From IMG/VR virus record IMGVR_UViG_3300007513_002297, positions 1-64,000 of that record: a stretch of DNA of 64,000 nucleotides; one strand, 5' to 3'. This document shows positions 54,201 to 62,011 of this stretch, piece after piece. Under the pieces are notes generated by a model. That model saw only the letters and a program-made list of their open reading frames with translations. It ran no database searches and was not told where the DNA came from. The first letter of the stretch is position 1; each line of letters opens with the position of its first letter. Origin of the DNA: a virus. Position numbers and translations under genes: made by a program.

Positions 54201-56468
54201 ACCGGCTCTTTAATTCCTCCGCTGCCTAATGCGGTTGCTGTAGAAGGGTACGACGGGGGACAATTTTGGGATTATAGAGTTTCGTTTGATGACCTTCTGA
54301 ATCCGTCTAATTTGCGTGATCTGGCTTTTTTCGACGTCGAACCTCACCCTTCTTGTTCTTTATCCGGCATTACAGCATCTATCATGGCAGAGCCCGCCGA
54401 TGAATCTTATGCCCTCATGGCATCAAATTTTGCTGCAGCTATTCCTGAATTCTTTTTAAAGGAAACAGAGTTCACCAAACTTGAGTCTGAGCCAGTCTCG
54501 GATGGGTTGCGATTTGAGACTGGTTCTGTATACGGCGCCCGTCTAAAATTGCGTTGTTCCAAGGAGGGCACGCGCACATATGGATTCGAATCTGGCTCTT
54601 CTGGCAATTCGGTTGCATATGGACGGCTTGGAGCGAGAGTTTTTGACACAGATAGAAGTATCTTTTTAGATTCAGTATACCCTCTTCCGCAAGATCCTAG
54701 GCAAAATCCAGCATTCCAATCAACGTTCACCATGGAAAGTCGCCCTTCATCGTTCGGACCACCTGTCTCTGGTCGTCCAACTGCGAGTGTTATCGAAATG
54801 ACCGCATCTAATACTCGCCCAGCAGACAGCATGAACGGCTTTAATTGGTCTTATACTCCTCCCTATTATGATGGAGAAGCTTGGGTTGATTTTATATTTA
54901 CTCCTACAACTTCGACCACCACAAAAGCGCCCGTGACTTATGACCTGGAGAAGATATTATCTGAAATTGAGTATAAATATTGGCGCTGCGATCCGGGAAT
55001 TTCCGCTTCGACTGTTCTTTCTTCTTCCACCAACATGGTAGGCACCGTGTTACTCCCCACTTTTAGTGGAAACTGTGGACCTATTTCATGGCGCGCCGCT
55101 CATCAAGCATATCCTACAGCCCCTATTGGTAGTTCTGAAACTCCTTTGATTTACGATGGGGCAAACATTAATGACAACGCCATGCAACTTAGTGCTAGTC
55201 TTAATATATTTGGGATTGAAAAGGTGCTTAGTTCTACCAAAGATAAGTTTGGAAATCAAATTTCTACACAAAATCAAACTGCTGGTTCAAAATGGGTTAT
55301 TCAGCCCAAGATGGAAACCCCAATGCTTAACTTTAGTCATACAGGCTCTATGCCGGTATCGGCATCGACACCTCTTTATGGGTCTGCCTCTGTTTCTACA
55401 GGCATGTGGCGCCAATTTGGCATAATTGATCCCGACCCCAATAAAGGTATCTTTATGGAAATTGGACCGATTCCTCCGCAATGGCTTAAAAATCATTACG
55501 AAGTTATAACATATCCCACAATGTACAATGGCAGGCAGCCGGCAATTAAAGGCCAAAACGCTTATAGAAACATTAAACCTTTAACAAATGTAATTAAATT
55601 TAAACCACGAAAAAGAAAAGCACGCCTAGGCGAATTAGCAGAAACTAAAACTATTAAAGAAGCAATAGTTATAGTACCTTACAAGATAGATTCGTCCGCA
55701 CAAGCGCCGGCAATAGGTGGTCAAAACTCACAAAGTAATGCCCAAGCTTCAAAGCGATTTTTTGGCATAAGCCGCGATAGAATTAGGGCTACCTCTACTG
55801 AAGAGATAGGAAGTGCCACAGGAGATTCTTTAGATGCTGCCGGCATGTCTATTAGAGAATTGGTTAAGAAAATGGAGTGTTATGTGTTGCCACCTTGGGC
55901 TGATTTTCTTAGTAACAAATCTATCGATCCTTTTGTGATGTACATGTTGGAGTTTGAATATGAGTTCGATAAAGATGATTTAAGCTACATATATCAAGGA
56001 CTTGCGCCCCGCAATTCAAAAAACATGACACTTACTTCACGATCTACAGCCCATGAACTCAACCCCACAGAGCTAATGAGTGCCGAAGATGTTCTCGATC
56101 CACATCTTAGGTGGATGGTATTCAAAGTTAAGCAGAGATCTATGGTAGAATATGAAGATATTATGGTGCCACAAGTTGGAGAATCTAGTACTGCACGCGA
56201 TGTATTTGACTTTACCACAACCGATGAAGGTTATAAAATTGGCTATAATTGGCCATATGATTATATATCTTTCGTTGAATCGATCAAATTCGATGTTAAG
56301 GTGCTTTATAAAGAAACTGACGAACAAAAAGCAAAGAAACGGCGCGATAAAACAGAAGAAACTTCTGACGCACCCGCCGGCGATCTTTTTGCACTTGATA
56401 TTGAGTCGGAAGGTGCCGAAGAAGGGCGACCAACCCTTGGCGGCAGAGTCGTGGGACCAAGGAAATAA
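45282..56468 (+). CDS. Giant LamG-containing structural protein (3728 aa)
   Basis: An 11.2-kb intact ORF, the largest in the window. Three concanavalin-like (LamG) modules are visible: about residues 200-410 (VTVEFWFKTGS, DEFRFWKVRR), 1749-1980 (MTFAAWVYKTGDGG, WTHIAVTYDAGS) and 2357-2594 (MTFSAWIYKTGDGG, WTHIAITYDATS). Such modules bind glycans or proteins. The rest is Ser/Thr/Asn-rich and probably beta-structured. A DPHLRWMVFKVKQ segment near the end and a Lys/Arg-rich, acid-ended tail close it. Likely a baseplate or tail-tip receptor-binding scaffold. It overlaps the preceding gene by 11 bases. Confidence 0.75.
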   Translation: MSIKKLFDSTNKSRNYLSDTDQKDAFESVESARNARAIKTTQDTFIPQVNYEKPVNFAKYGSAYLYYKSAIERIHDYYPYDGSDAEINEFYNGCLPIEQYLFDSKYPRTTGYITMSAGGWGSRTNVLAASGGYGSSSASEYITFYGGPNTITHTKLQDVFPNPYDDKYQYSNIYDTDIYTTEGLPTTYGSGSRESNLKSDFDKGVTVEFWFKTGSTNPVATYANKTQKEVIFDLWNNELSSSADYGRITIGINSYTASSPFYVTVQSGTAASYNVSGCFEQAIGTGSWTGSFTDDTYCLSSWKHYAFSMFNSGSDFLIKLHVDGELKDTYTSSSMTLGALNSKNMMGRIGGLLTAPSGTIGSTGSGSTAATVNALYAGAGKLEGALDEFRFWKVRRNSNEIARYWKSQVRGGTNTDISNTTLGVYYKFNEGITTDTTTDSIVLDYSGRVSNGAWTGYVASSRNTGSALVSSSARTEEYLDPIVYSTHPSVTSLKTDLLNKGEKYDFTNNSAFVNMMPSWVLEDDEGLTSDLRKMSHIVATYLDKLRLQIEAVPSFKGSIYTTASSAPLPFAQHLPQSLGLYTPDLFIDATVMEKFLNRDQDTFFEGDLTETKNLIYLNLYNNLASIYKAKGTEKAIKNVFRCFNMDDKLLRLKTYANNQVYDLQDNLKQYIYEDTAINHNLAANIQGVVYQRKEAGDANSLGYISGTYGRTVEGGSAAVREGNYGFTAEASIVFPTFDMRSENALVNREFLTSSLFGMHTIITSSNTSKLGTDTRFPSGSQDYANFQVLAIRDEKNSKNVRFQLSASNDPFAGQFTELTSSTFFNVYDNEEWHFSVRMKPTNYTLTNMVDGSGVYSYILEFRGVNAVLDTIQNSFVVTASIGKDAGQNFLQSAKRLYAGARRTNITGATLNPSDVLFGSMKYYAKYIEDGTLDQHLYNERNVGVSASYQNLSALDSSLTDADVLNSNTLALNWTFDNITSSNAAGNFGYVQDVSSGSSGRRNDHWIGGIAGWQHTGFGYGFATSSADIVSKDLYNALKFTDPEEAISSTMVQVLTNDDIVYGVTEPPPTFFHSIEKSMYNAISEEMLLFFAGAIDFHNIIGEPVNRYRERYKVLEKLRQTFFRRVTTVSTVEKFIDYYKWFDDAMALIVGQLLPASAELVEDVAEVVESHVLERNKYKTPFPTIEFVEPEPEPASMLGVSFLKTRFELISSPTPSSPRATNIREEFWKVRALRDSQDLSSSVARVNVDRQIIANQANVTSDTSASNFRTRDGTKYQRTNFFQRHRSLPYQITADLIDTKLSSEDPLEDQYVSYEYQGGTNFSEPRPKLDYFYHATRPAGAINRTHGAYVPVNVLLAPMAELVPWTEIELNPANRISGSKEKRHFKLWYGPDWDGGYGPNNVKNSIGFPFNIMSSSVSGGYNKQIVENLGTSMELTNLHHDVYGPEMERPMQGPFTEAVVGGHQSRHVALNDGTDAWYNRPEAWKILLGTCDTIKGVAGAIGVVGADYPWPESNGEGINPYPLTGAQKAVYYRGFTAKSPVNIRNIHLTGSALGNYSQNYEVVCTFGGYVNPRQFVENPPTLPTELTQTPSGTQARSFLGIRRTDNSHFDFVPDYSVGYLTASTGKSVILNHFAAPGSIETMGVGYKDVRASEFSAYIPCTYRNWSVRRPFQNMSSSVVSEATGSGTPGIRVSDVNGLDLGWDYNTMAHSAQFGRSSIIYPPDAQRTAYDLAINFMGYSETEIYRSSQYLQGWWRFRTLEPGGAGWGVDSSDKGRTGTFPTAADKPTYSGSLGPSKYVQTSSAGWDGGAERMNIGTAATWDALIGDAAGSTKQMTFAAWVYKTGDGGGTYGRIIDFGSGDVRFYTNNVESIYFDVTAWTGANAQWHVGQAFSLNTWTHIAVTYDAGSTANEPVIYVNGVAQTVTEDTAPLGTYGGIDTDACFVANNFDANRGFEGQLCDMGVWNSILTAEDVKAIYNQSKLPSKVGPGAINVQRPSMYKVNRNPRMRLKPIGYTHTDGVETITYMTASSYDNFYVQHQIPRADRQYAWVTASIVDAGDFRYHGMAQVGGPLAGYYSSSAEGYTAYFNFMSASSVLGKIGGGADMPIYQPANRLNIYVIDPVNLSTNTLGLLPAQSVTSSYNTLLLDEYNSTPYALNLSADYLNLLLTQRRSTFEDRHIPFMSPVKNHILQKHAQQSQITLDDGRDNLQIYPFKVASMRGRPVYINMSANDLDATYCFTWNNELLYCSDQTLNQKLDVRGDKTTIFDKTIEVADASNVFDINWILYSEMMFPSRVKEFTSASAERPNYDNKFWRTSATDRLSLGSFPDRTPQPRWYNLNGPDWNSTPSYSYSYIGQSSLQGWWRLNQSVADGGDFVDSSTHSRNGTSSAGGTPAQSTTLYPSKYIQTASCTFDASDDAINIGTAALWDDIIGNDTAAGSTELMTFSAWIYKTGDGGSSLGRIFDFGLGDLAIYTTATEKIYFNVKWTDTGGAGTNGIAYWTTPDNPFTLETWTHIAITYDATSTSNNPIIYVNGEVVALTEDEAPVGDYYGFVSQDCFIGNRAGVDRAFEGQIADVAIWNSVLSSVEIKALYNAKTGVYPRGTNSFGIPVSQSSWPLDAPIDFLTRTAVPYITPIDYSLVYSNSAGELQNTYVQIVSGNTPRGFAAAPALAVGGLLARKHTIATARSVVSPSSGKQISATGTMDYKAPGPSGAYNQRLAHQLYAGESEWQAGTQAGIIVKSGNGPDAVSIFESHSSAPFYYNSYADFIDEIRTVAKDYAIVPEFRISEHVDEYLKYGISANNKFDWAEIPGAYTDSGHPVDSSQPGFYKDYSNSEFAHHFLTLKNKTLTEPVEIMLEVNAAIRYNPYKGFYPQQRTLDLITQFSKSFGTSLMSTNLAGTPVQQRNGCLRPLAQALFAPGVLYNTIKSGLAVDYPVVIDETKVSRHNAYGYTTASNGSANVGSTGLASTDIWMITSTGSLIPPLPNAVAVEGYDGGQFWDYRVSFDDLLNPSNLRDLAFFDVEPHPSCSLSGITASIMAEPADESYALMASNFAAAIPEFFLKETEFTKLESEPVSDGLRFETGSVYGARLKLRCSKEGTRTYGFESGSSGNSVAYGRLGARVFDTDRSIFLDSVYPLPQDPRQNPAFQSTFTMESRPSSFGPPVSGRPTASVIEMTASNTRPADSMNGFNWSYTPPYYDGEAWVDFIFTPTTSTTTKAPVTYDLEKILSEIEYKYWRCDPGISASTVLSSSTNMVGTVLLPTFSGNCGPISWRAAHQAYPTAPIGSSETPLIYDGANINDNAMQLSASLNIFGIEKVLSSTKDKFGNQISTQNQTAGSKWVIQPKMETPMLNFSHTGSMPVSASTPLYGSASVSTGMWRQFGIIDPDPNKGIFMEIGPIPPQWLKNHYEVITYPTMYNGRQPAIKGQNAYRNIKPLTNVIKFKPRKRKARLGELAETKTIKEAIVIVPYKIDSSAQAPAIGGQNSQSNAQASKRFFGISRDRIRATSTEEIGSATGDSLDAAGMSIRELVKKMECYVLPPWADFLSNKSIDPFVMYMLEFEYEFDKDDLSYIYQGLAPRNSKNMTLTSRSTAHELNPTELMSAEDVLDPHLRWMVFKVKQRSMVEYEDIMVPQVGESSTARDVFDFTTTDEGYKIGYNWPYDYISFVESIKFDVKVLYKETDEQKAKKRRDKTEETSDAPAGDLFALDIESEGAEEGRPTLGGRVVGPRK
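50526..51221 (+). repeat. LamG module, copy A of an internal pair
   Basis: Second LamG module of the 3728-aa protein, duplicated at 52350-53065. Both start LQGWWR, share the core AW-x-YKTGDGG, then WTHIA-x-TYDA, and end in L-W-N-S-x-L and KA-x-YN. An exact 21-base match lies near 50799 and 52623. The copies differ elsewhere, so the duplication is old or under diversifying change. Confidence 0.7.
52350..53065 (+). repeat. LamG module, copy B of an internal pair
   Basis: Third LamG module of the 3728-aa protein, clearly related to the copy at 50526-51221. It is slightly longer, with an insertion around residues 2475-2490 (KWTDTGGAGTNGIAYW). Spacing between copies is about 1.1 kb of unrelated sequence. 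Confidence 0.7.
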
Positions 56469-56471
56469 ACC

Positions 56472-57878
56472 ATGGCAAAATTTATTAACAAAAAAGAACA
56501 AGTATATGACCTTAAGTTAACCTCTTATGGTCATCACTTGCTGTCTATTGGAGAATTCAGTCCATCTTATTATGCCTTCTATGATGATAATGTGATTTAT
56601 GATATAAGGTATGCGTATGAGGGACTCGAGGCGCATGCCACATATACACAGGTGGATGTAAATCCGCCGGCCATGGACGGCAAGACATTAGTATTGGAAG
56701 ACGCGTCTGGTGTTACCCACACTGCCACATTTTCAAATGCTGTAGGCACCACAACATCGACAACGATTTATTTTCAGGAGTGGGACTTTGATCTTGCAAG
56801 AATAGCCAGAGAAGTAAGAAAATCAATCAATTTGGCAAACACAGAAGGATTAATAGGAATCTCTGCTAGCGACTATCTGGGCGCCGCCCAACATATCCTT
56901 TTGGCAATGGATACACCCGGGACAACTGGCAATGGAAAAACAATAGGAGGAACACTCTTCAGCGCCGCCGCTGGAAACGCTACGGTCACTCCTTTCTTGG
57001 GAGGGCAATATCCCGAAAACCAAAACAACGTAGACAATCGAATCAAAAATGAAACTGCTTATTTGGAAAGTTTAGTGTTGTTCGAAGATATTGATGATGC
57101 TGTAGCGGGTAATTCAGGAGAATCTATAGATCCTTTAAGTGCAGAACTTACATGGGTGCAGCGCCTTCCTCGTAAAGATATTTTTAAAATGAATGCGGCT
57201 ATTGGTGATGCTTATTTAGATGGCAAAACTAATGCAGCCCCAGCATGGAAGATAGTGGCACTTCAAAGCAGAATTAGCTCTTCTGCGCGAAAAGATGTTC
57301 GCAACGAAATAGAGGTTCCACAGCTTAATGTTGTTGCAAATTATCGTACTAAGATTGTAGAATCAGAATTTGAGTTTAATCCATCTACAGTGCGTGAAAT
57401 AAACGATCAGACACTTACTTTTATAGATGATAAAAGAATTGTATTGGAAGCTGATGATCCGGTGTTTTATATTGAAGAGATTAATACAGAACTTTTAATG
57501 GAGAATTTTGAAATAGAAGTGTTTGGATATGTGACTTCTGGTTCTAATGTGTCGGGGCCGGCTACTGGCTCCCAACAAGATACCTTGGAGCGGAAGTATT
57601 TTCGAAAAGATATACCTCAAATTGTAGATGGATTTTTGGTATCCAATGTTAAAGAAACCATGGCAGTCGAAGAGATAACTACTGGAAGCGTGGAATACTA
57701 TTTTGATGTTTTAACTGATCAAAACATTGAACAAGAATTGGCATGCCGAGGAGCCGAATCTTTTAATAAGGGATCTTATTACATTGATTTAGACTTTGAT
57801 TGCGATAAACAAAAAGATGAAGATATATTTTATGATATTTATGGATCAGTAACGGAGCCCGAGATATGTCAGGATTAG
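56472..57878 (+). CDS. Virion structural protein (468 aa)
   Basis: No family recognised. It starts MAKFINKKEQVYDLKLTSYG and has SIGEFSPSYYAFYDDNVIYD, a short sequence type common at the start of tail and baseplate proteins in large phages. The next 150 residues are Gly/Ala/Thr-rich; the C-terminus is acidic (FDCDKQKDEDIF). It begins three bases after the 3728-aa gene and overlaps the next gene by 13. Probably another tail-end component. Confidence 0.65.
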   Translation: MAKFINKKEQVYDLKLTSYGHHLLSIGEFSPSYYAFYDDNVIYDIRYAYEGLEAHATYTQVDVNPPAMDGKTLVLEDASGVTHTATFSNAVGTTTSTTIYFQEWDFDLARIAREVRKSINLANTEGLIGISASDYLGAAQHILLAMDTPGTTGNGKTIGGTLFSAAAGNATVTPFLGGQYPENQNNVDNRIKNETAYLESLVLFEDIDDAVAGNSGESIDPLSAELTWVQRLPRKDIFKMNAAIGDAYLDGKTNAAPAWKIVALQSRISSSARKDVRNEIEVPQLNVVANYRTKIVESEFEFNPSTVREINDQTLTFIDDKRIVLEADDPVFYIEEINTELLMENFEIEVFGYVTSGSNVSGPATGSQQDTLERKYFRKDIPQIVDGFLVSNVKETMAVEEITTGSVEYYFDVLTDQNIEQELACRGAESFNKGSYYIDLDFDCDKQKDEDIFYDIYGSVTEPEICQD

Positions 57879-60800
57879 TTTTAAAAGGAAACACAGTCAG
57901 CACAACAGGCGAATATTTGCCTGCGCCCTATATTGACCGAATATATGTTGAAGATGACGGGTATAGAATAGAAGTTTCCATCTTTATGCCCGATGGCAAC
58001 AATAGTATTGCTCTGGGTTCGGAAGTGATAACAGACGATGCCCTCGCATCCGTAAGTTTAAATAATTTATATTATTATGTGGTAGTGTTTGCGAACTATT
58101 CCAATTCCAAATCTCCTATAGAGTTGATTCTTGATGGCTCGGAAACTTTTTTGAGTTATTGGAAGACTGCAGTAGATACCGTGTACGCCCCCAGTATGTC
58201 GTTTAGCGTTGATGTGAGCGACGGACCTGAAACCGTAGAGGTAGACACAGAGTCGATATCGTATGGAGATACTCCCGTAGAGTATCAAATTTTTCCCGTT
58301 AAAGGAACTCCGGTAGTTTATTATGATGATGAAGGTAGAGAATTCTGGAAATATACTACAAAGAATGGCGCCCTGGCGACTAACGAAGACGGCTTTTGGT
58401 CCGAGACTACCTCTTTTAGTGTGTTTGCGTTTAGTAGCCCTATAGAGTGGGCAGAGGGAGAACCTATAGAAACAGACATGGAGGGCACCCATGACCTTCT
58501 ACATGATGCTCAAATAAGCGATATTGCTTATGAAAAAGTGTTTGAAGACTCTCTGATTGCTAGTAAATTTCAAACCGAATACATGGACGCTGACGGCGCA
58601 ATTTACGATCAAGTCCCTCTTCAGGCGCTCGATTCGTTTTATTACAAAATCACCACAATGACTCATGGAGATATTGTAGATTATTTTCAAGAATTAGCGG
58701 ACGAATTCGAAGCAGAATATGATCTGGACACTTATCCTAAACTCCAAAACATGTTAGATAACTTGGCACTAGTGCTTTCCACTTACGGAGAAAAAGCCGA
58801 ATTAGTGCCTCAATTAAATGCCCTTCGCCAAGTGACTCCGGATAAAACTCCAACTTTACCAATTGGAAAATTATATAACAGATTTAGAAAACGAATTGCG
58901 ACGGTCAACAAAGCCATTAAAGATGGCGAAAAGTTGCGTCGTGTGGTGGTTTATAATGGAAAAATTGTAGACTTGAGAAGCCCAGGCATATCAGCGGAAT
59001 CCATGGCCAGTTATGAGGATTTGGCGCCCGAAGAGGTGATATATACCGATTGGGCTGCGAAAGCTACCCTTCTTACAGATCCGTCTGGCGAAGATGCAGA
59101 CTGGGAAAGAACAGTGGTAGCTGGCGCCTTTTTGTTTGATTATGAAAAAGCTTTACGTCGCAATTCTGTAATTTCTAAGGTTTTAGATGTAGACGTATTG
59201 GAGGATGCCCTCATCAGTTGCAAAGAAGACGAAGACGACCCCACCGACTGCATTGCTGCGACTCCCCATATTCCTTATAAATATTTTCGTATAACAGAAG
59301 CTAGCCTGAAGCGCGGCTGGTATTCGGGAGGAGCAAGCTTCTCCAACCAGGTTTCGGTCACACGCGAATGGGAGAATTCTTGTAAAATCACCTCTCATCT
59401 TGATACTAGCGATGAAATTGATTATCCCCTTACCAACAAAATAGAAATATACACTGGTAATCCGACTTATAGACCTTTAATTGTTCCAGATCCTGAAGGG
59501 GCGTCGGTTGCTAAGCCATGGGCGGAGTCTCTCGAATGTACTGATTATGGACCGACAATTGTCAGCCCTGACGGAAAGCCTTCTTATTTGACCGCACGAG
59601 GCTTTTATGATGCTGCAGCAGATCCCATCCTCAGTAACTCTTATCGTCTTCTACTCTTTGAGTCAATGGACTATATGGGAGAGTATGCACAAGATCCGGG
59701 CGAGGGTTTTAATGCTTCTTATGGATACTACAGCAGCAACATGACCAATCTTGAGTACTCGGTATATGTTGCGTCGGTTACAATTGAAGACACGACAGGC
59801 GCCCTACTGTATACGTTTTATGCAGCCATTGAAGCTTATCTCGAAACGTTGAAGGATTATTATGATCTTTGTGTGCAAGAGTGTGCATTTAATAACGATA
59901 CAGAGGGTTTTAATTTATTCTTTTCTCAAGGAATGATAGCCGAATATGAAGACAATATAGAAAATGCCCCATGGATAGCTGCGGCAGTGGCTTATGTATA
60001 TTATTTAGATTTAATAACGGGTCTATATGAAGGCGATGAGACGAAGATGGCAACACAAAGCGTAGAAATAGTCAACCAGATTAATCCAGTTAATGGAACC
60101 CTGGCAGCTATTGAAACCTTTATAGAGGCTTTTGAGAAGTTTGTCTATGATAATTTTAAAACCGGTACAGTCGCCGCCGCCATGGCACTCGCAGAAGAGG
60201 ATATCCCAATAGAGCTAACCTATGAAGTAGATTTGAATATTCCCACGGCTACGTACGATACTCTGCTTGATACTGAATGTCTAGATGAAGCTCTAGGTCT
60301 CTGCGACGATGATTCGGATTGTACAGCACCTACACCAATTTGCGACGAAGATCGCAAATGTGTCGCAGCCACACCCAACAAAGAGTGGACTAAGGTGGCA
60401 TGGATGAAAATGGATGTCGGCAAGTGGGCTGGCAACGACGAAATAGAACAGATCCAATATTCCATGCGGTCAGGGTGGCTCGTTAACGAGGACACTGCTA
60501 CAGCCTGGGCAGAAGCCGGCGACCTGTTCTGGGCCGACATCTATGATCGCGTAGCCAACGGCGCCTTCGAGAAGGGGGAAACTTATAGTAGTTGCGATAT
60601 AATCGCCGACGGTACAACCTCGACCGCCGTCTGCGACATGGACACTTGGCTTCCAGGTGGGATGACAGATCCCGAAGATGGCCCGCAGTATTATTATAGT
60701 CTGATGACCGCAGCCGCCAGCGAACACGAGTATGGATCAGATGCTGCCTTTTATGTCGGCGGCGAATATGATGTTCGTTTAGAATATAAGATGGTTAATT

Positions 60801-60949
60801 CTAATCAGACTGATGGTGTGGCATATGTCTATTTGTGGGCATATATAGACCCAGACAATTGGGAAGGCGAATTGGATTTGGATAATCTGTACGGATATGA
60901 CCACGTCGCCATCTGGGTTACCCCTTGGTTACTATCACTAACGTCGTAG
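57866..60949 (+). CDS. Structural protein with Cys-rich C-terminal insert (1027 aa)
   Basis: Not recognised as a known family. The N-terminal 800 residues are beta- and helix-mixed and acidic. Near residue 810 lies a compact Cys motif, CLDEALGLCDDDSDC followed by APTPICDEDRKCV, a pattern like the Cys-rich modules of Myxococcota and related surface proteins. A Trp/Tyr-rich beta region follows. It overlaps the preceding gene by 13 bases and ends just before the Lys-rich repeat protein. A tail fibre or adhesin role is possible. Confidence 0.65.
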   Translation: MSGLVLKGNTVSTTGEYLPAPYIDRIYVEDDGYRIEVSIFMPDGNNSIALGSEVITDDALASVSLNNLYYYVVVFANYSNSKSPIELILDGSETFLSYWKTAVDTVYAPSMSFSVDVSDGPETVEVDTESISYGDTPVEYQIFPVKGTPVVYYDDEGREFWKYTTKNGALATNEDGFWSETTSFSVFAFSSPIEWAEGEPIETDMEGTHDLLHDAQISDIAYEKVFEDSLIASKFQTEYMDADGAIYDQVPLQALDSFYYKITTMTHGDIVDYFQELADEFEAEYDLDTYPKLQNMLDNLALVLSTYGEKAELVPQLNALRQVTPDKTPTLPIGKLYNRFRKRIATVNKAIKDGEKLRRVVVYNGKIVDLRSPGISAESMASYEDLAPEEVIYTDWAAKATLLTDPSGEDADWERTVVAGAFLFDYEKALRRNSVISKVLDVDVLEDALISCKEDEDDPTDCIAATPHIPYKYFRITEASLKRGWYSGGASFSNQVSVTREWENSCKITSHLDTSDEIDYPLTNKIEIYTGNPTYRPLIVPDPEGASVAKPWAESLECTDYGPTIVSPDGKPSYLTARGFYDAAADPILSNSYRLLLFESMDYMGEYAQDPGEGFNASYGYYSSNMTNLEYSVYVASVTIEDTTGALLYTFYAAIEAYLETLKDYYDLCVQECAFNNDTEGFNLFFSQGMIAEYEDNIENAPWIAAAVAYVYYLDLITGLYEGDETKMATQSVEIVNQINPVNGTLAAIETFIEAFEKFVYDNFKTGTVAAAMALAEEDIPIELTYEVDLNIPTATYDTLLDTECLDEALGLCDDDSDCTAPTPICDEDRKCVAATPNKEWTKVAWMKMDVGKWAGNDEIEQIQYSMRSGWLVNEDTATAWAEAGDLFWADIYDRVANGAFEKGETYSSCDIIADGTTSTAVCDMDTWLPGGMTDPEDGPQYYYSLMTAAASEHEYGSDAAFYVGGEYDVRLEYKMVNSNQTDGVAYVYLWAYIDPDNWEGELDLDNLYGYDHVAIWVTPWLLSLTS

Positions 60950-60978
60950 CTACAACTTTATAATAAGGAGAACATAAA

Positions 60979-61962
60979 ATGGCATACATGAAAAGCACTA
61001 AAACGAAAAGCAAAAATGCAAGCAAAACTTTAAGCAAAACCTTAAACAGAGGTGGCTCTGGAAAACAACAAACTACACCACAGCGCACCAGTCGCACCAA
61101 AACGAAGAGCAAAAATGCAAGCAAAACCTTAAACAGAGGTGGCTCTGGAAAACAACAAACTACACCACAGCGCACCAGTCGCACCAAAACGAAGAGCGCA
61201 AATGCTAGCAAAAATTTAACTAGAGGCGGATCCGGAAAGCAAACAACTTCCACACAAAGAGGGGGAAAGTCTAGCAAATCCTCGCTAACTATAAGCAAGA
61301 ACGCCCAAACACTTCGCACTTCAACATTAAAAGCAAGAGCAGACCGATCAGCAAAATCTAAATCTAATAATAAGGCACTCATAGCTGGACAATCAGTAAA
61401 CTTGACAACAGAGCCAAACAAAGCTGCAATTCTAAAGGGAACAGAAAAATTCATGAGAACTCAGCCCACCAATAATTATGCGCCTAAAACTGCTACAACA
61501 GCACAAGTCGCCACTCAATTTTTGCATTTGATTGGGGTGTGCACCGACTCTTCTAAGGGTGCCGCATATTCGCTATTAGACGATCAGTCCGACAAGCTTA
61601 AATGTAACGAAACTTCCGCTGAAAATCCTAATATATTGGATGAATCGACGGCCAAAAACCAAAAGAAAGAATATCCCACCGGTGAAGATAAATTTCCCTC
61701 CCAAGATGATCCTTTTTATGAAGAAGATGAAGCCCAGCCTCTTGCTTCTGCTTTACAAGAACTAGATGCACAAACCGCAGAACAAGAAGCTCAAAAAACA
61801 ATTTCTTTCGCTGCAGCCTTGGCTACTGCCAATGCAGGAATCGAAAAGGAAGAAACTACGCCTACGAGTAATTCGGATACTTATCAAGTAGATCAAGTAG
61901 AAGGTTTGTCGGATACGACGGGCGGCAGTTCTTCCAACGTAGCTACGTGGGGGATGATGTAA
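60979..61962 (+). CDS. Protein with Lys/Ser-rich tandem repeats (327 aa)
   Basis: The first 95 residues carry three copies of a basic repeat with the core SKNASKTLNRGGSGKQ and a TTPQRTSRT-like tail. The middle stays Lys/Ser-rich and the C-terminal third becomes acidic and Gln/Ala-rich (FPSQDDPFYEEDEAQP). AAGGAG is found upstream. It may bind nucleic acid or an acidic partner, or act as a flexible linker between virion parts. No family recognised; the reverse frame that mirrors it is not a gene. Confidence 0.65.
   Translation: MAYMKSTKTKSKNASKTLSKTLNRGGSGKQQTTPQRTSRTKTKSKNASKTLNRGGSGKQQTTPQRTSRTKTKSANASKNLTRGGSGKQTTSTQRGGKSSKSSLTISKNAQTLRTSTLKARADRSAKSKSNNKALIAGQSVNLTTEPNKAAILKGTEKFMRTQPTNNYAPKTATTAQVATQFLHLIGVCTDSSKGAAYSLLDDQSDKLKCNETSAENPNILDESTAKNQKKEYPTGEDKFPSQDDPFYEEDEAQPLASALQELDAQTAEQEAQKTISFAAALATANAGIEKEETTPTSNSDTYQVDQVEGLSDTTGGSSSNVATWGMM
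61000..61260 (+). repeat. Tandem repeats of about 87 bases (three copies)
   Basis: Copy 1 is 61000-61098 (99 bases, containing an extra four codons), copy 2 is 61099-61185 (87 bases), and copy 3 is 61186-61260 (diverged and shorter). Copies 1 and 2 are almost identical, which points to a recent duplication or copy-number change. Confidence 0.85.
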
Positions 61963-62011
61963 GAATGATAAAAATATTCACCAAAAGAATAATTAGGAAA
62001 GGAGATAAGTA

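Noticed and set aside
56073-56501. 142-codon reverse-strand open frame
   Set aside because: Shadow of the end of the 3728-aa gene; composition is that of antisense coding sequence.
60918-61454. Long open frame on the reverse strand with repeated Leu/Val/Phe segments
   Set aside because: It is the mirror of the Lys-rich tandem repeats; the forward frame has an RBS and operon spacing, the reverse has neither.
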